Shown here: positions 1 to 12,017 of the stretch, piece by piece
How the letters are laid out: every line of letters starts with the position of its first letter
Numbering within the stretch: the first letter of the stretch is position 1
Origin: Tyto alba
Taxonomy: Eukaryota; Chordata; Aves; Strigiformes; Tytonidae
NCBI RefSeq assembly: GCF_018691265.1
Contig: NW_024881313.1
Coordinates: 11,608,501 to 11,672,500 of the forward strand
Direction: 5' to 3'
DNA length: 64,000 nt
The notes under the pieces: generated by a model
Databases searched by the model: none
The model's input: the letters and a program-made list of their open reading frames with translations, nothing else
What the model was told of the DNA's origin: nothing
Made by a program: the position numbers and the translations under genes

Positions 1-3000
1 TGGTGCAAAACTTGATTTTAATATTCAGCTGCACTCCATAGAGACATTTGGTGCTTCAGATGTTTGCTGCTGTTTCTTTAGAGCCTGCTGCCTCAAAGAT
101 GACCTGGAATGCCAGATTAAGAAATTGATAAAGCTGTCAGCGGTTTGCTGTGCTCTACTTCCCAGGCTGCAAACCACCTTGTCGCATGCAGTGCTCATGA
201 TATCCTCAAATAGGTGACATTAAGAAATCACACCTTTTTCCTCACCTCATAAGAAGGTGAGAAACTTTTAGTGTAAACTTAATAAGAAAAATATGACACA
301 TAACTACACAATCTCTTAACATGAATTTTTGCTTTTTTCCTAATTCAATTTCATTTAATATTTTTGTGAGTTTTTTCCTTTTTATTATGATCAAGAGAGA
401 GGCAAATCTGAATCTTTCTATCAGGACATTTAGTGCAAATGTATTCTCTCACTATATAGAACATAATAACTGTATTTCTGAGGGATTTTTCCACCGAGAA
501 AATAAAATTTCTGGGTCCAACCTCATGCATTTGGCTCCTGTGACTTTAATGTAATGACTCAAGGTAATACTTCAACAAGTGCTCCACATCAGTTTTGGAA
601 CATCAGAATCACAAGGTAGAAAAGCCAGCTGTATTTTGTCCCAACATAATTATTCGGTGTTTACAGAGAAGATATTTGACTAGTATTTTTTATTTTAACT
701 AGAAAATGAAAACTTGGCATTGAAAATATGTAAATTCAACTTCATGTTTATTGGATAAAAAGGGGGAAATATTTGTCCTGAGAAGTTCCTAGCTGTTAAC
801 CATTTTAATTTCTATTCTACACTAAAAATTAATCTTTCTTATTTAATATGTATTTGGTAGTATCACTTCTTAGAAATATTAAGCTTTGTGCAGCTCAGGA
901 CACTGAGATTTATTTTGGTATATCAGTAAAACTTTAATATAGATCATAGTGATGGGGCTTTTCCCATCGTGGAAGCATCTTTAAACTTTTATTCCCCCCT
1001 GTGTCATTGGAAATACACCTAACAATGAGAGTGGCCTGTAGAGCACTTTTCCAGAAGTTCATGAACTTTCATTTTCTTTTCAGTTTTATTTAAAGGAATT
1101 TTGTTTAGTTGCCTTCGCTGATACAATATACATTCAAACAAAATGCCTAGCGCTGATTGCCTTGTGTTTAACTAGGCATGTTAAAACCTACTCTCTCACA
1201 CACACACGAAGGTATAAAATGTGCATCTTGATCTTATTTCCTTTTCAGGAGATTCTTAGCTATTAGGTAGATTAGCCTTTACACTGTAGTTAAGGAATAA
1301 CATCTAATCCCTTTATTTAAAAGGAATGGGAAACAGAAGATGAAATTGAGCTAGGTGGCACTTTGTTTCATTTTGTTTTAGAAAAGGTAACTCCTTTACC
1401 CTTTAGAAACGTAGGTGCCTGTTAGAATTGATTTTGAGCATAATGCTAATGTAATTTTAAAAAGCAGACTTGGTAAACATATGAATATGTGAGTTTTGAT
1501 TAACACAGGTTGTTTTGGCATCCTTTAATGTTTCCGTTGAAATGAAGAATGTATTCTTTGGTTGACAGTTGAAGACGTTTCAGTGTAGATTTTTGTTAGT
1601 TCCTATAGTTACTATGCATTTGTAATTGATGGCTCAAAATTTTATTTAGGAGTTCTTCTGTTTTATGTACCCAACCCATATCTGTCTTATTTTTTCATCT
1701 ACCAAGACCATTATCTTCTATGGAATTGAAGTAATGAAAAATGTTACTTACTCTTGTGGTTCTTGCCACCTCCAAGGTCCCTTGGTTATGTGGAAAAAAT
1801 AATTCTAAATTTCAATGCAGTACAGGCAGAAAGGAATGTACTACTTGTGATAGCAAAAAAATCTCTTAGTCTTAAACCTTTCAAGTATAATACCCGTCAC
1901 TTTCAAATCTGGTAGATGAGTACCCTTGGCCTGGTTGTTGGCATCGATTTTGTGTTTAAACAAGCTTTTCATTGCTATTCCATTTTCAAAGTGGAGAAAT
2001 GTCATGTGTGTTTAAAAGTAACTGGTCTCAAGAAAAGTTTCAAAACGAGAATATATAGTTTTTAAAACCTACTTAATGGAAATGCTTTCAAACTAAGATG
2101 TACTTCATGGTAGCCACTTGTGAGAGAGGCAATTCAGTATGGTTACAAGCATCTGCTTTTATCTGTCTTGATAATAACGCATCAATCTTCAGTGCTGGTA
2201 AAGATACAGAAATTGTTCCTAACAGCATAAAAGTTCCTAGCTGTCCATTTTAATTTTAAAGGTCATGCATGTACAATGCCTTTTGATGAATTAATAATCA
2301 AGCTGGGTTGTTTTTTGTTTTTGTTAAGTTTTAAGATTATTTGGTTTTCCAATTTAGTATCCTTATGTAGCTTTTCAGTACAACATGGGAAGCTAACAGT
2401 CTTTCTATGGCAGGGATAGAGTTTTCAGCAAAATATGAAATGTATGTATGACCATTCTTTCAACTCTAAGACTGCCTGCAGTTTCAATGTCATCCATCTA
2501 TTTGCAGTAGCTGACAAGACATTTTGTAGTTTTCTTACAAACAAAAAATTGGTTAAGGCATTTTGGAATGCAGTATTTCTTCTTGGGCCACTGTAAGAGC
2601 TTCTTAGTTTGCAAATTATCAGAGTCTATTTTGTTATTACTGATGTGCTTGTAAGAACAATTTCCACTAGCATGGCCTGGTGCTTCTATGTTCTGGAATA
2701 TTCTTAAATATTCTGTGGTGATTAAGTATAAGTAGCTTCTCAGAAATACCTATATCATTATCATCATGCTATAGAATTACTTCATGTTATTTTCATCACT
2801 GAAAGATCTCTGCTGTCTGTATGACAGTGTCAGGATTTCTGATATCCTGACAAATTATTGTAATTTAACAGATGGCTCTAGACTCGATCTTTAATCAGTA
2901 AACACAAACTGAAGGTTTGGAATTTATCTGTTTCATTCTTAGCTATGGACTAATAGTGGGACAGATGGATTCACCGCAGTCAGTGCAGTTGCTATACAGA

Positions 3001-6000
3001 GTGCTTTTTGGAGCAGTAGATGTTGCTGTGAAGTACAGCTAGCACCACTGTCATTTTGGGTTGTTGTGCTTCAGTTTTAATGTAATTTAAAATCCTCATT
3101 TATGAAAAATACAGTTTTATTCCAGTTGTTACAAAAGCCCTTCACAGTTTTCAAGTGAAGCTCAACTGATTTCTAGTTAACCTTATGTAAGAAAAGGTGA
3201 ACACCTGCAAACAAATAAGGAAACAGAAATCTTGATTTTGCTTTAAATGTATTAAATATGGAGATTCTTTCATTTGGGTTTTCAACTTAGTTACCTATTG
3301 TGTAGTATTTTTATTGCTTGTAGATAACTATTTTTATAAGTTAGAGCTGTCAATACAATGGTTGGTTAAAAGTGAGACCCGGAGTGCTATTAATACTGCT
3401 TTATCAGCATGTTGTTTTCATACAATATGTTCTCTTCGTGTCAGAGTAAGAGTACTCTGCCATTAATTCAGTGGATTCTGTGACAGGTTGTTATAACTGC
3501 ATCTCAGAATACAGAGATAAAATCATGATCTCTATAAATACGTATTTCTGTCAACCAGAACTAGTTTCTTCTCTTAAAATGTAACCTTTCTTCCTGCCAG
3601 TTTTTCAAAAGTTTGTGTTCTATGCTTTGTTAGAAACAAAGTTTCTAGCTAACAGAGAAAAAATAACATTTTGCTGATGAAATCCATGTTTTTCTGACTG
3701 TTTTCTTTTTATGCTTTCAAGCATGATCCTTAATTTCATCAGCGTCGATTTTGAGTGTAAATTGGAAGGAAAAAAGAGTCAGTTAAGTTGTCAGCTTTTG
3801 TACATCCTGAAGTAACCCATCTTTCTTCAAATGTTCTGCAGCTGTTTGTTTCCCAGAGGAGAATGATGGCTGGCTGTCTCTGCTTGGAAGTGTGACTTTA
3901 AATGATACTCTGACTCATTCCTCATGTTTAGAAATAACATTATTTTATATAATAATAATAGTAATGAAGTGATTCTAAAAATAATCTTAAATGTAAAATA
4001 CAGAATTTACATGAGCCTTTCTTTCCGCTATTTTGTGAAACCTTCCCTAAGCAAGGATTTATTAATGGTAAATTATTTTACTTTACTTAAATGTGATTAT
4101 CAAATGGAATAGTTAGACCTTAATATCATAGGTGAAAGATCATGTTAGGAATAAAGCTAAATAATTTATCGCAAAGTAGACTAATTACTGGTGATAGAGT
4201 GGACTAATTATTAGTAATGGTTGGATTTAAACTCCTTTTTTCTTCTGACTGGATATTCAGTGTTTTGAACTGCATCAGGAAAAAAATTGCCATATGGTAT
4301 TGCTTGTCTTTCCTGATGGGATGTAACACCAGCTGTTACTTTGCAGATTCCTGAGTAGACAGTATAGATTTCATCTGTAAGAGCTCAGGCAATCACTTTC
4401 ATACTTGTTTTCAGCCTGAATTGTGTGAAAATTAGATTACATTTTATTTGAAAATATGAAAAGCATCTAAGTATGTACATTGTGTAAAAGTAAGTGTCAC
4501 TTCAGTTAGCATTTTGAAACTTTATATGCAAAATAAAAGAACAGTATGGTGTGGCTTTTTTGTAATGCATAGACCTTGCTTTTATTTTGCAAAGTTGCAC
4601 AGGCAGAAGATTAATTGTATTTCTTTAAAGAAAGTTGTGACTAACTCCGTGGAGTCAGTTTACATGTATCATGTTTTCTTGTAATATAAATGACTGCAAT
4701 GCATAAACATTTCATGCTTTAACCCTTCACATTTATGGGGATTTTCAGAGTTACTGAACTATTTTAATTTAATTAAAATAATGAAATAATGTTTTTTTCA
4801 ACAATATAAACAGTTGATTATGGTAAAATCTAAATGACTTTTCTTAACACTTAGGAGTTTGGTAGTAACTGGATCAAAATAATTTTCTGTATCAGAAGTT
4901 GGATAATGTTAGTATTTATTTATTTAAAGTTTCCAGTAAATATTTCTTATATGGCATCTTGCTTGTTGGGAAAACAGTCAGCAGAACTGACTGGTGACTT
5001 TGGAGTGTTGGGAAGAGCAGGTCATCCCAGAGTGATCGTAAGAGCACCTAAAATGAAGTGATGCAAATGTTCAAGTCCAGGGTTGAAGGAAAGAGTCTAT
5101 ACTCTCGAGTTGTAGTGTATAGGACAGTGTTTATAGTACTGTGGAAAAGACTATACTGTACACAGTAAGAACCTTTGTTCCCTTCAGGTGTTTATGGAGT
5201 GGCCTTTGTTGTCTCCGCTTCACAGGGATGCGCGAGTTCCCCAACTGCTTGCGCCTGCTGTAGTGTGGGTGGATGGTTTGTAACATTCATATCATTCTAG
5301 GTGGATGGGTTATTGATGAATTTGCTGTTCAGATCTGATGACAATTTAATACAGTACATGATAACTGAACTGAGTGACCTTTGCTGCAATTGACATTGGC
5401 CTTTCTCCCTGTTAAGTGACCGCTCAATTTATCTAACTTATAGGAAATACTGTGATTGCTGAATAAACTGTCTTGAACAAAGATATTCACCATTCATCTT
5501 GAAATGGTTGAGTGCGCACTAGTAATCAGAAAAGGTCAAAGAGCCTGATTTAAGATTGTTGAAATCTAGTGCTCTTTTTCAGAGGTAAAATTACATGATG
5601 TAACCAAGTATCAAACTCTGGTATTGGTGAGTCTGGTGGAGGCAAACCAGTGGCATAGAAGACTGTTTAAAGACTGTCACCCAGACTGTCAATTTGTAAG
5701 TGCTAGACAGAAAAAAATAAAAGATTTAGTCTTGTCTTCAATTTTCACTGATGATGTGTAATTATTTAGTTTTATCATAAAGTTATTTGGCACCTTTACT
5801 ATACGCGTAATTAATATTTCATAGAAACCAGAGACAAATGCTTATCTTTAGGGGAAAATGGTAGATACTGATCAGTTAAACTGTGATATTTAGTTTAATT
5901 TATACAGGCTATTTTCCTAAGACTTTCTGCTGTTGCAGAAGTTAGCACATTCAAATGGTGTTAACTAACGCTTCTATGCTGAAGCACAAAATGATCAAAG

Positions 6001-6290
6001 AGAAATGAAGAGCAATTCATTTGCATACTTTTCTTCAACATATATTGATTTAATCTATGAAGATTATTTACTATTTGATTATTCTGAATCTTGAAGTGTC
6101 TTAGCAGGAGATGATTAACACTGTGATTTTGTTCTCCTCTTCTTTCACTGTTGACCTAATTGTGTTACTGTGTTGGTGCATTACTTGTGATATATGCATA
6201 CATAGTGCACAGGAATTTACTATTTACTTAGAATACTGTATTGGATACTTTTTTTTTTTCCACATATGATACTTCCCCCCTCTCTTCTCA

Positions 6291-6293
<3 letters not shown>
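1..6293. other. Unannotated intron, unique AT-rich sequence
   Basis: No repeat family or coding signature recognised. The first 230 bp and a small CpG-bearing patch at about 5205-5270 (CCGCTTCAC, ATGCGCGAG, TTGCGCC) are less AT-rich than the rest. Confidence 0.6.

Positions 6294-6333
<40 letters not shown>
6294..6333 (+). repeat. Poly-T tract, 40 bases
   Basis: This is an uninterrupted T run preceded by CTCTTCTCACCC. It could be the tail of a retrocopy inserted on the minus strand, but no parent sequence was recognised beside it. Confidence 0.9.
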
Positions 6334-6336
<3 letters not shown>

Positions 6337-6893
6337 TTTAGCTCTGTTCTAAGTCTTAGACATGACTGTTATGACTTCTGATGGGTTAGCACAGTGACAC
6401 TAACATTTAAATGGGTTCAAATGTTGTTTCAGAGTTGTATAAGAGACCCAGTCTGTCCTAACATGAGAGTATGCACAACTCTTCAGTCTAGGTACCCAAG
6501 TCAGCCGGTTACTTCCTTTAGAAGTTAGTCTGTTTGAATAGTAACTAGGGATGTAGAATTACTTCAAATCATTGAGGTAATCTAATAAACTTTTTTTTTT
6601 TTTTTTTACTTAACTAGGTAAAGTTCAGTGTGCATGTGTCATAGCATTGATGCACTATTGCAGAGGAGGACTATACTTATATAGTTGTGAGCTTAGAGTC
6701 TCCTTTAGATTGTCCTAAATTGACCTATATGAAATACCCTGGAGGTAGAAATATAGCTGCTTCAATTTCTTATCCTTATCTTGGTCAATGATGAGACATA
6801 CATAAACATAGGACATTTTAGTCTGTGTTTTAGCATGTTTTATTTTTAGTTTCACCCCTTACATAGGACTATAGTCATAATTCCAGTGTGTAT

Positions 6894-6909
6894 ACACACA
6901 CGTGTGTGT
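6894..6909. repeat. Perfect 16-bp CA/TG palindrome
   Basis: Four CA units meet four TG-type units to give ACACACACGTGTGTGT, an alternating purine-pyrimidine palindrome of the type that can adopt Z-DNA. Confidence 0.75.
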
Positions 6910-9900
6910 GTACATGTTTATTTACCCAATGCACAGAGTGACTTGATTGAAGTTTCATTATGAGCTTGTTAACAGCTAGGTTAAAGAGACTGTGTAGACT
7001 GTCTGGTGGTTAATTAGTTCCCATCAGCAAAATTATTAGCACAGTAGGTTAGAATTACTCCTGCCAAATGAAAGCTTCAATAATGACTACTGTATCTGGG
7101 TCAGAGACCAATCTGGTCATAAATATTGTGATTGCTTGGGACTAGAGAGTGCATGGCCAGAGTCAGTGGCACCACAAAGCTGGTGATGTAGAATTGCTCC
7201 CCTATCACTGATAAAACTATATGCTGAACATTATCAGTAGCTTCTTTTTTTCTTTAAAGTTTTTGTTGACACTGTGGAATATTGCCCATTGTCAATAACA
7301 GTGTTCAAGGATGAGGCAGTTGCTTGCATAATGAATCGTTACCATAGGAGATGTGTGAATTGGGATTTTTTTTTTTTTTCTTTCAAAGTGTTGTGCTAAT
7401 AAGGATCCCATCACAGGAGACAGCAGTTAATAGTTAAAATACTAGAAATAGCTCTCAAGTTAACTAATCAGTTTGAGTTTGCTCATCATATTTTTTCATA
7501 CTTACTTCAAACAGAAATAATCTATTATATTAGACATGCATATACCTCTGTGTTCTGAACCTGTACAGGACATCTTGAATGATGAATTGTGTTTTGAGAA
7601 GAAAGTTAACAAGACTGAGCAACAATGCTACTGGTTCTTTTAAATGTCTGTTTATGCAGTTCACCTAAGAGTAAAAGGACATAAGGAAAATGAGACTGGG
7701 GACAGCTGATACCTTAAAAAGTGGATCAAGACCTTTCCCACTTTGTAAAGGACAGCTGTAGTATTGCTCCATCTGGGAAGAACTACTCCTGCCAACAGGT
7801 CCCTCAGACCTATGTGAGAAGAAAATGTTAGCTCAGCTCCAAAGCAGAACCGCTGTCATACATAATACATTGTTTCTATCAAGGTTGTTTTCTTTCTGAG
7901 CATTACATGAACACTCACAGGAGAACAGTTGGCTATCTTATGTAATAACCTGAAGCATAAAGATATGGGTCCCTTTTCTGTAGGGAAAGTAATTATAAGC
8001 CAAGTTGCATCCTAGAAAATATTGTTGATAGTAGTTTTGTGGAAAGCAAAAGCATATGGTAGATGCAAGTAGGTAATTCGAGATAATACTTCCCTGTTGA
8101 AAATACACCTTTTTTTTTTTTTAATTTTGATTCTACCTATTTATTTAAAAATAAACAATGTTGTTACAATGTTTAAAATAATCATATGGATCTGTTTATG
8201 AGTATGTGCATCCTATGAACCTGTCTACCTATCTTACTTCTGTTTATTATACCAGATCAGAAATTTTAAAGGTCATGTCACTTTTTTTTTTTTCTTGCTG
8301 CTCCCAGCTGGGACATCCTAATGCCTGTATATCAGTGCAACATCACTGTTTTGGCTTGAAAACAGAAAATTGTTATTACATTTAATTATACTCGCTTTAG
8401 AATAACAATATTTCTGTATATTTGCTTTATGCTCCTAGTACTTTGTGTAGAATTACATACAACCCAGATTTCTTTTAGTTTGCTTTTTTTGATTCTCTTA
8501 AAAAAAATAGGTGAATGAGACAAATAAATTGGTACTGTTTTTCAGGTGAGTGTCAATAAAGGTTTGTTTTTGATCTATTAATCACAGAACGATGTGACAA
8601 ATTCAAACTATTTTTGCCATATTAATAGTTTTTAAAAAGATACTGTAGAATATCTTTTCAGAAATCATATGCCCTGTCTAAATTAACCCTGGATCCACAA
8701 ACATTTGAAGTTGTTTTGTAATGAATTAAACATTGTAGATGATGAACCAACATATGATGGTGTTTAAACAGAAAACTGTGCTGTCACCTGTTCAATTTCT
8801 GATACGTTTTTTCATTGTTATATATAAAAGTTTTTCAGAAATAAGTTTCCTTTGTCCTTTCTTCTGCATCAGCCAGTGGTAACTGATGTATTTTGGATTT
8901 TCAATTTGCATTCATAAGCAGTATTTTTTATAAGGCTTAAAAAGTTACATTAAAAATGTTTTGGTGCTCTTTGGTTTGTTTTTGCAAGTTTAAGCCAAAT
9001 GTTCCAATGACACTGCTATATTCTTAGGTTTTGCACCAAAACCATATTTATGGGTTTAAAAAGGAGAAAGAAACAAAGTATCTTCAGATGTTCATGCATT
9101 GCTGTTTTACCCATTTTTGTAAATCTCTTAAATTTTGTATTTTCTGATTTTTTTTTTTTTTTCTTTTAGTTCTAATGTGTAATCCTAACACTCTAGGGAT
9201 TTTTTTTCCTTCCCTATTTATCACTAATTTGCCACAGCCTTGCAGTGATACTAATGACATTTAGGGTAACATTAACAGCATCTAGACTAGAATGGTTTTA
9301 TTTCATATTATATTTTCTCAATTGCTGTATGTACTTTTTCATTTACTGGTCTGGCATATACGAATGTGTTGTTTAGGAGACTTCACCCTCTAGTCCTAAG
9401 ATCTTACACTTATAAGGTCACATTCTTTTAGATCTGCTCTCTGATTCAGGCTTGTACTGCCCTGCTTCTTGACCTTGCTTTTGTTACCTCCAGCTTTTCT
9501 TTGTCCCCCTTATCACAGCACTGAAGGTGTACTCTGCAGTTTTCACCCTCAAGGTCCTGTGGTGCTGGTGCTTCTTTCTACTCTGTAAAGCTTCATTATT
9601 CTCTTAGCTAGCAGCTTAGTGTTGAATGGCAAATGTGTATCACTGTTATTATGTGCTGGCTTTTTTCCCCTGTTAGTGCTAGGGATCAAGCCAAGGTCTC
9701 TTAAAGGGCAGAGTTTTGTGACCCATGTCAAAAGGCTTGTGGAATTATTTTTAGTAAGTGTACCCTTTTCATTGTCATCATTACATTCATCTTATTGCTC
9801 ATTGTATGACTGAAATAATGTAGTATATGAGAAATGTTTGAATATTAGTGATATGGGATAGAGCAATAGAACTCCTAACACACCAGTTTGCATCCAGCCC

Positions 9901-10521
9901 TTGTAATAACCCAAACTGCAGGAATTGCTGGAATTCTTTTATTTTCTTACAGGCAGGCTTGTCTAGGACTTTGGTAACTGATTACTCCAATAATGAGTGG
10001 TACTGGGGGAAATACCATATGCTGTAAAATTTAAAGTGCATACTATAGCAATAATACACAGATCTTATCTCTAAATATCTGCTGCAAATGTTGCCATAAT
10101 GTTGTTTTAGACTTGTCTAGCCCTTATGCTGCTCCTTAACGAACAGTATTTACAAAGTTTTTAAAATTTTTTGTTATGTCAGAGTTAAATATCTGAGGTC
10201 AGAGAACTTATACTGTATATTGAGTTCTTAAACAGAAATAAAACCACAACTCTGTAGCGGGCTATGTGTTTGCGTGTTGGACCTCAAACCAGTATTTGGG
10301 CCCATTTAAATTTTCATGATAATGTCATGAGAGAGAAGCCCATGAGTGGAACAATCAGATGGATTTGCTGTGCCTTCTGTTTCCACTCGTATTTCCTCTT
10401 CCCTTCCCCAAATCCTGTGCTCCTTGTAGTATGTGTTTCTAGGAAACTGACTCTGTTGTTATACTTTTCACTAATTTTTAACTTAATTACATTAAAAAAT
10501 CAAATGCACAGTTTAAATATG

Positions 10522-10539
10522 AAAAAAAAAAAAAAAAAA
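10522..10539 (+). repeat. Poly-A tract, 18 bases
   Basis: A single A run after TTTAAATATG. It yields a Lys run inside a chance 155-codon frame at 10264-10731; no gene is supported. Confidence 0.85.
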
Positions 10540-11007
10540 GTGGAAACTCCAAAGACTAAAATGTTCCTTAAAAAATCTGTGAGTATCCAGGGAGTAAACC
10601 CACAAATTACTGTCCCCACTGAAGGGAATCAGGTAAATGGCTCATGTGTACTGGCCACACTACTGCATTGCTTATCAGTTCTTCTATGCTATCAATTCTA
10701 TCCTACAGCAGGAATAAAGGATTTATCCTAAGTTCTCAGTTTGTATCTAATACTTTTTCATATTTCTTCTCAGTGTATGGCCTCGTTCAAAATTCTATGC
10801 AGTGTTTTAGGTCCCTTCCTAACCCAGAAGCTGTGATGCTGCAAACCAGCACTTCAGAGGGGAGCACTTCAGGGGTTGCCCTGTGCCCGAGCTGATGAGT
10901 GGTGCTGGCTGTTGGGTGAGCATGGACTCGGGTTCATGTGTGCCATTTTGTCTAAGAAATCACTTAAAAGAAAATCTGCTGATAGCTGTGGTGCCTGTGC
11001 TAGCTGT

Positions 11008-11012
11008 ATCAG
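11008..11012 (+). repeat. Target-site duplication, left side of LTR copy 1
   Basis: ATCAG lies directly before the LTR start. Its partner ATCGG lies at 12013-12017, directly after the LTR end. One of five bases differs, consistent with later mutation. Confidence 0.65.
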
Positions 11013-11121
11013 TGTGTTGGGTTTGTGTATGGTGGGGTTTTGGTAGCAGAGGTGGCTCCTGTGAGAAGCTTCTTGAAGCTCCCCCCGCTTCAAGTCAGAC
11101 CCACCTCCAGCCAAGGCTGAG

Positions 11122-11165
11122 CCAATTAGTGACGGTGACTGTGCCTCTGTGATAACATATTTAAG
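11122..11165 (+). promoter_or_regulatory. LTR copy 1 core promoter (CCAAT + TATA-like box)
   Basis: CCAAT at 11122-11126 is followed about 30 bp later by TATTTAAG at 11158-11165. Both are conserved in LTR copy 2 at the same relative place. The box lies only about 150 bp from the LTR start, so U3 is short. Activity cannot be judged from sequence. Confidence 0.55.
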
Positions 11166-11815
11166 AAGGGGAACCTGAGAGAGGATGAGGAGGAGTTATG
11201 AAGGAAATACCTATGCAAACACCGAGGCCAGCTGAAGAAAGGAGGAGGAAGTGGGGGAGGTGTGCCAGAGCAGAGGTTTTCTCCTGCAGCCCACAGTGAG
11301 AGGGCAGGCTGTCCCCCTGCAGCCCATGGGGGTCCATGGTGGAGCAGATGCCCACCTGCAGCCTGGGAAGGACCCCACACTGGAGCAGGTAGAGGAACCC
11401 AAAGAAAGGTGGGACTCTGAGGGAGGCCCACACTGGAGCAGTCTGTCGCTACAAGGATTGTGACCCGTAAAATGGACCCACGCTGGAGCAGCCCATGGGA
11501 AGGACTCACATCGGAGAAGCTTGTAGAAGGCTGTCTCCTGTTGGAGGGACCCCATGCTGGAGCAGCCTGAGTGTAAGGAGTCCTGCCCCAGAGGAGGAGG
11601 GAGCAGCAGAAGTAACGGGTGGTGAAATGACTGCAACTCCCATGTCCTGCCCCTCTGCACCGCTGCGGGGGGAGGAGGTAAAGAAATCGGGAACAAAGCT
11701 GAGCCCAAGGAGAAGGGGGGAGGGGTGAGGGGAAGGTCTTTTTAAGATGTAGTTGTATTTCTCACTGTTCTACTCTGTTTGATTGTAAATTAATGGTGGT
11801 GGCAGTGTTATTCCA

Positions 11816-11821
11816 ATTAAA
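11816..11821 (+). terminator. Polyadenylation signal (ATTAAA) in LTR copy 1
   Basis: ATTAAA occupies the place where LTR copy 2 has AATAAA, followed by a T-rich stretch (TTCTTTTTCTTCC). It is in the sense orientation of the host gene, so it could act as an intronic poly(A) site. Confidence 0.5.
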
Positions 11822-12012
11822 TTTATGTTCTTTTTCTTCCCCAACCAAGTCTGTCTCTTGCCCATGACCATAACTGGCGAGTCATCTCTCTCTGTCCTTG
11901 TCTCCCGTCCCCAAGCCTTTTGTTGTATTTTCTCCTCCTCATCCCTGAAGGGCGAAGGATTGAGCAAGTGGCTGCACAGTGCTCAGTTGCCCTCTGGGCT
12001 TAAAGCAGGACA

Positions 12013-12017
12013 ATCGG
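12013..12017 (+). repeat. Target-site duplication, right side of LTR copy 1
   Basis: ATCGG follows the terminal CA of the LTR and pairs with ATCAG at 11008-11012. Confidence 0.65.

Larger units (their letters stand above)
6334..11007. other. Unannotated intron between the first poly-T tract and LTR copy 1
   Basis: Unique AT-rich sequence with poly-T runs at 6591-6607 (17) and 7366-7379 (14). No family recognised. The open frames at 10264-10731 and 10644-10895 show no domain, and codon use looks random. Confidence 0.6.
11013..12012 (+). mobile_element. Solo LTR of an endogenous retrovirus, copy 1 (ERVL-like)
   Basis: This is a 1000-bp segment that starts TGTGTTGGGTTTG and ends GCTTAAAGCAGGACA, giving the TG...CA ends of an LTR. 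It is flanked by an imperfect 5-bp duplication (ATCAG at 11008-11012, ATCGG at 12013-12017). It aligns along its whole length with the segment at 15013-16001, for example in GTGAGAAGCTTCTTGAAGCT and in CACTGTnCTACTCTGTT. It holds a CCAAT box, a TATA-like box and an ATTAAA polyadenylation signal in LTR order, so transcription would run on the + strand. The centre is GC-rich, with a recurrent GGAGCAG motif. No gag, pol or env lies beside it, so it is a solo LTR left by recombination. A 5-bp TSD suggests an ERVL-type element; the exact family name needs a repeat library. Confidence 0.85.

Noticed and set aside
6294..6333. Poly-T as the tail of a processed pseudogene on the minus strand
   Set aside because: The sequence to the right, read on the minus strand, shows no recognisable mRNA, and no TSD was found by eye. 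It is kept only as a homopolymer.
10264..10731. 155-codon open frame as a protein-coding gene
   Set aside because: It contains a homopolymer-derived Lys run and no domain, and lies in AT-rich intron with no splice or promoter support. It is a chance frame.
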